From positions 1 to 15,566 of the forward strand of contig CAOKHR010000026.1 of the NCBI GenBank assembly GCA_948468325.1: a stretch of DNA of 15,566 bases, given 5' to 3'. Within the stretch, counting starts at the first letter, position 1. Every line of letters starts with the position of its first letter. The notes under the pieces are model-generated. The model did no database searches and was not told the DNA's origin. It saw only the letters and a list, made by a program, of their open reading frames with translations. The DNA is from an uncultured Lachnospiraceae bacterium (lineage in GTDB: Bacteria > Bacillota > Clostridia > Lachnospirales > Lachnospiraceae). The translations under genes and the position numbers were made by a program. Shown one piece after another: positions 15,055-15,566 of this stretch.

Positions 15055-15566
15055 ATATATAGTATGGCTTGCGGTTTTTGGTATTTTTGTATCAAAGGGA
15101 ATTGGCTGGGGCAAAGAATATGTAAAGGAACAGAATACTTATGGTTTTCATATACAGGCAGAAAGCGATTTGACGGCAGACATTATAAAAGAATTTCGCA
15201 AGCTTTCCGGAATTTTAAGCTTTACACCTGCAGACACGGCAGATGTAACGATAACGATTGGCAATTATACGCTGCAGACCAAACTGCTTGGTTTTGATTT
15301 TGAAGAATATCCTTTGAAATGGAAAAAGCTTCCGGACAGCCAGAAATCACAGATTACAATTTCTATGGGAAATATGCCGGTGCTTTTTTTCGGAACGGAC
15401 GTATTTTCTTCTTTTGCAGATCAAAGAGGGTATCCGCCTTTAAAAAGCCAGATAGAAAAATGGACAGAACAGTATCGGAAACTGGATGTGACTGTGACGG
15501 ATGAAAGCGGAAAGGAGAGGAAAGCAAAAATCTGCGGTATCTTGTCGAAACCGGAAAATCAAGTGT
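15032..15566 (+). CDS. Membrane protein, possible FtsX/MacB-type ABC permease, truncated by the window edge
   Basis: The frame is open from ATG 15032 to the right edge (178 codons). It overlaps the previous gene by 23 nt, and AAAGGA lies about 5 nt upstream. The N-terminus (KKHNIYKYIVWLAVFGIFVSKG) is a signal anchor, then a long extracellular region. The segments TLQTKLLGFDFEEYPLKW, FGTDVFSSFADQRGYPP and KICGILSKPE resemble the extracellular (MacB-PCD-like) domain that follows the first helix of FtsX-family permeases. The membrane helices that would confirm this lie beyond the window. Alternative: another single-pass accessory protein. Confidence 0.6.
   Translation, partial: MKKHNIYKYIVWLAVFGIFVSKGIGWGKEYVKEQNTYGFHIQAESDLTADIIKEFRKLSGILSFTPADTADVTITIGNYTLQTKLLGFDFEEYPLKWKKLPDSQKSQITISMGNMPVLFFGTDVFSSFADQRGYPPLKSQIEKWTEQYRKLDVTVTDESGKERKAKICGILSKPENQV

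Overview
The window looks like chromosome from a Gram-positive, low-to-moderate GC, probably spore-forming Clostridia. A Lachnospiraceae-type gut anaerobe is my inference, from the BspA-like/FIVAR/InlB-repeat surface protein, the SpoIID-like protein, the strong AGGAGG ribosome binding sites and the tightly packed operons. I cannot name a species from sequence alone.

Layout. (1) 103-4887: a 1594-residue secreted, multi-domain surface protein, closed by a hairpin terminator at 4905-4942. (2) 5042-5647: a TVP38/VTT-family membrane protein whose first codons come from a 45-bp repeat element. It converges with (3) 5644-7461 (minus): a SpoIID-like protein with two peptidoglycan-binding and two LysM domains and no signal peptide; the two stop codons share the sequence TTAA. 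(4) 7462-7611: a divergent regulatory region. (5) 7612-9542: an OmpR-family response regulator and its histidine kinase, overlapping by ATGA. (6) 9632 to the right edge: an operon encoding a lipoprotein, two ABC-2-like permease subunits, a BcrA-like ATPase, a secreted protein with a C-terminal membrane anchor, and the start of a further membrane protein, possibly FtsX/MacB-like.

How the parts may work together. The sequence TTTACA-N5-TT(T/A)ACA lies before the two-component genes and again before the lipoprotein/ABC operon. In both places it sits exactly 31 nt upstream of a -10-like hexamer. This suggests that the response regulator controls its own operon and the transporter operon, so regions 5 and 6 would form one envelope-sensing/export module of unknown substrate.

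The most unusual feature is a 45-bp repeat. It is present as about 3.5 tandem copies at the 5' end of the ABC ATPase gene and as one copy, read in a different frame, at the 5' end of the VTT gene 7.7 kb away. The unit has no stop codon in any of the six frames, contains a GGCATA-CCAA-TATGCC palindrome, and its tandem copies place an AAGGG nine bases before an in-frame ATG. It looks like a small mobile or amplifying element that tolerates insertion into coding sequence just after start codons.
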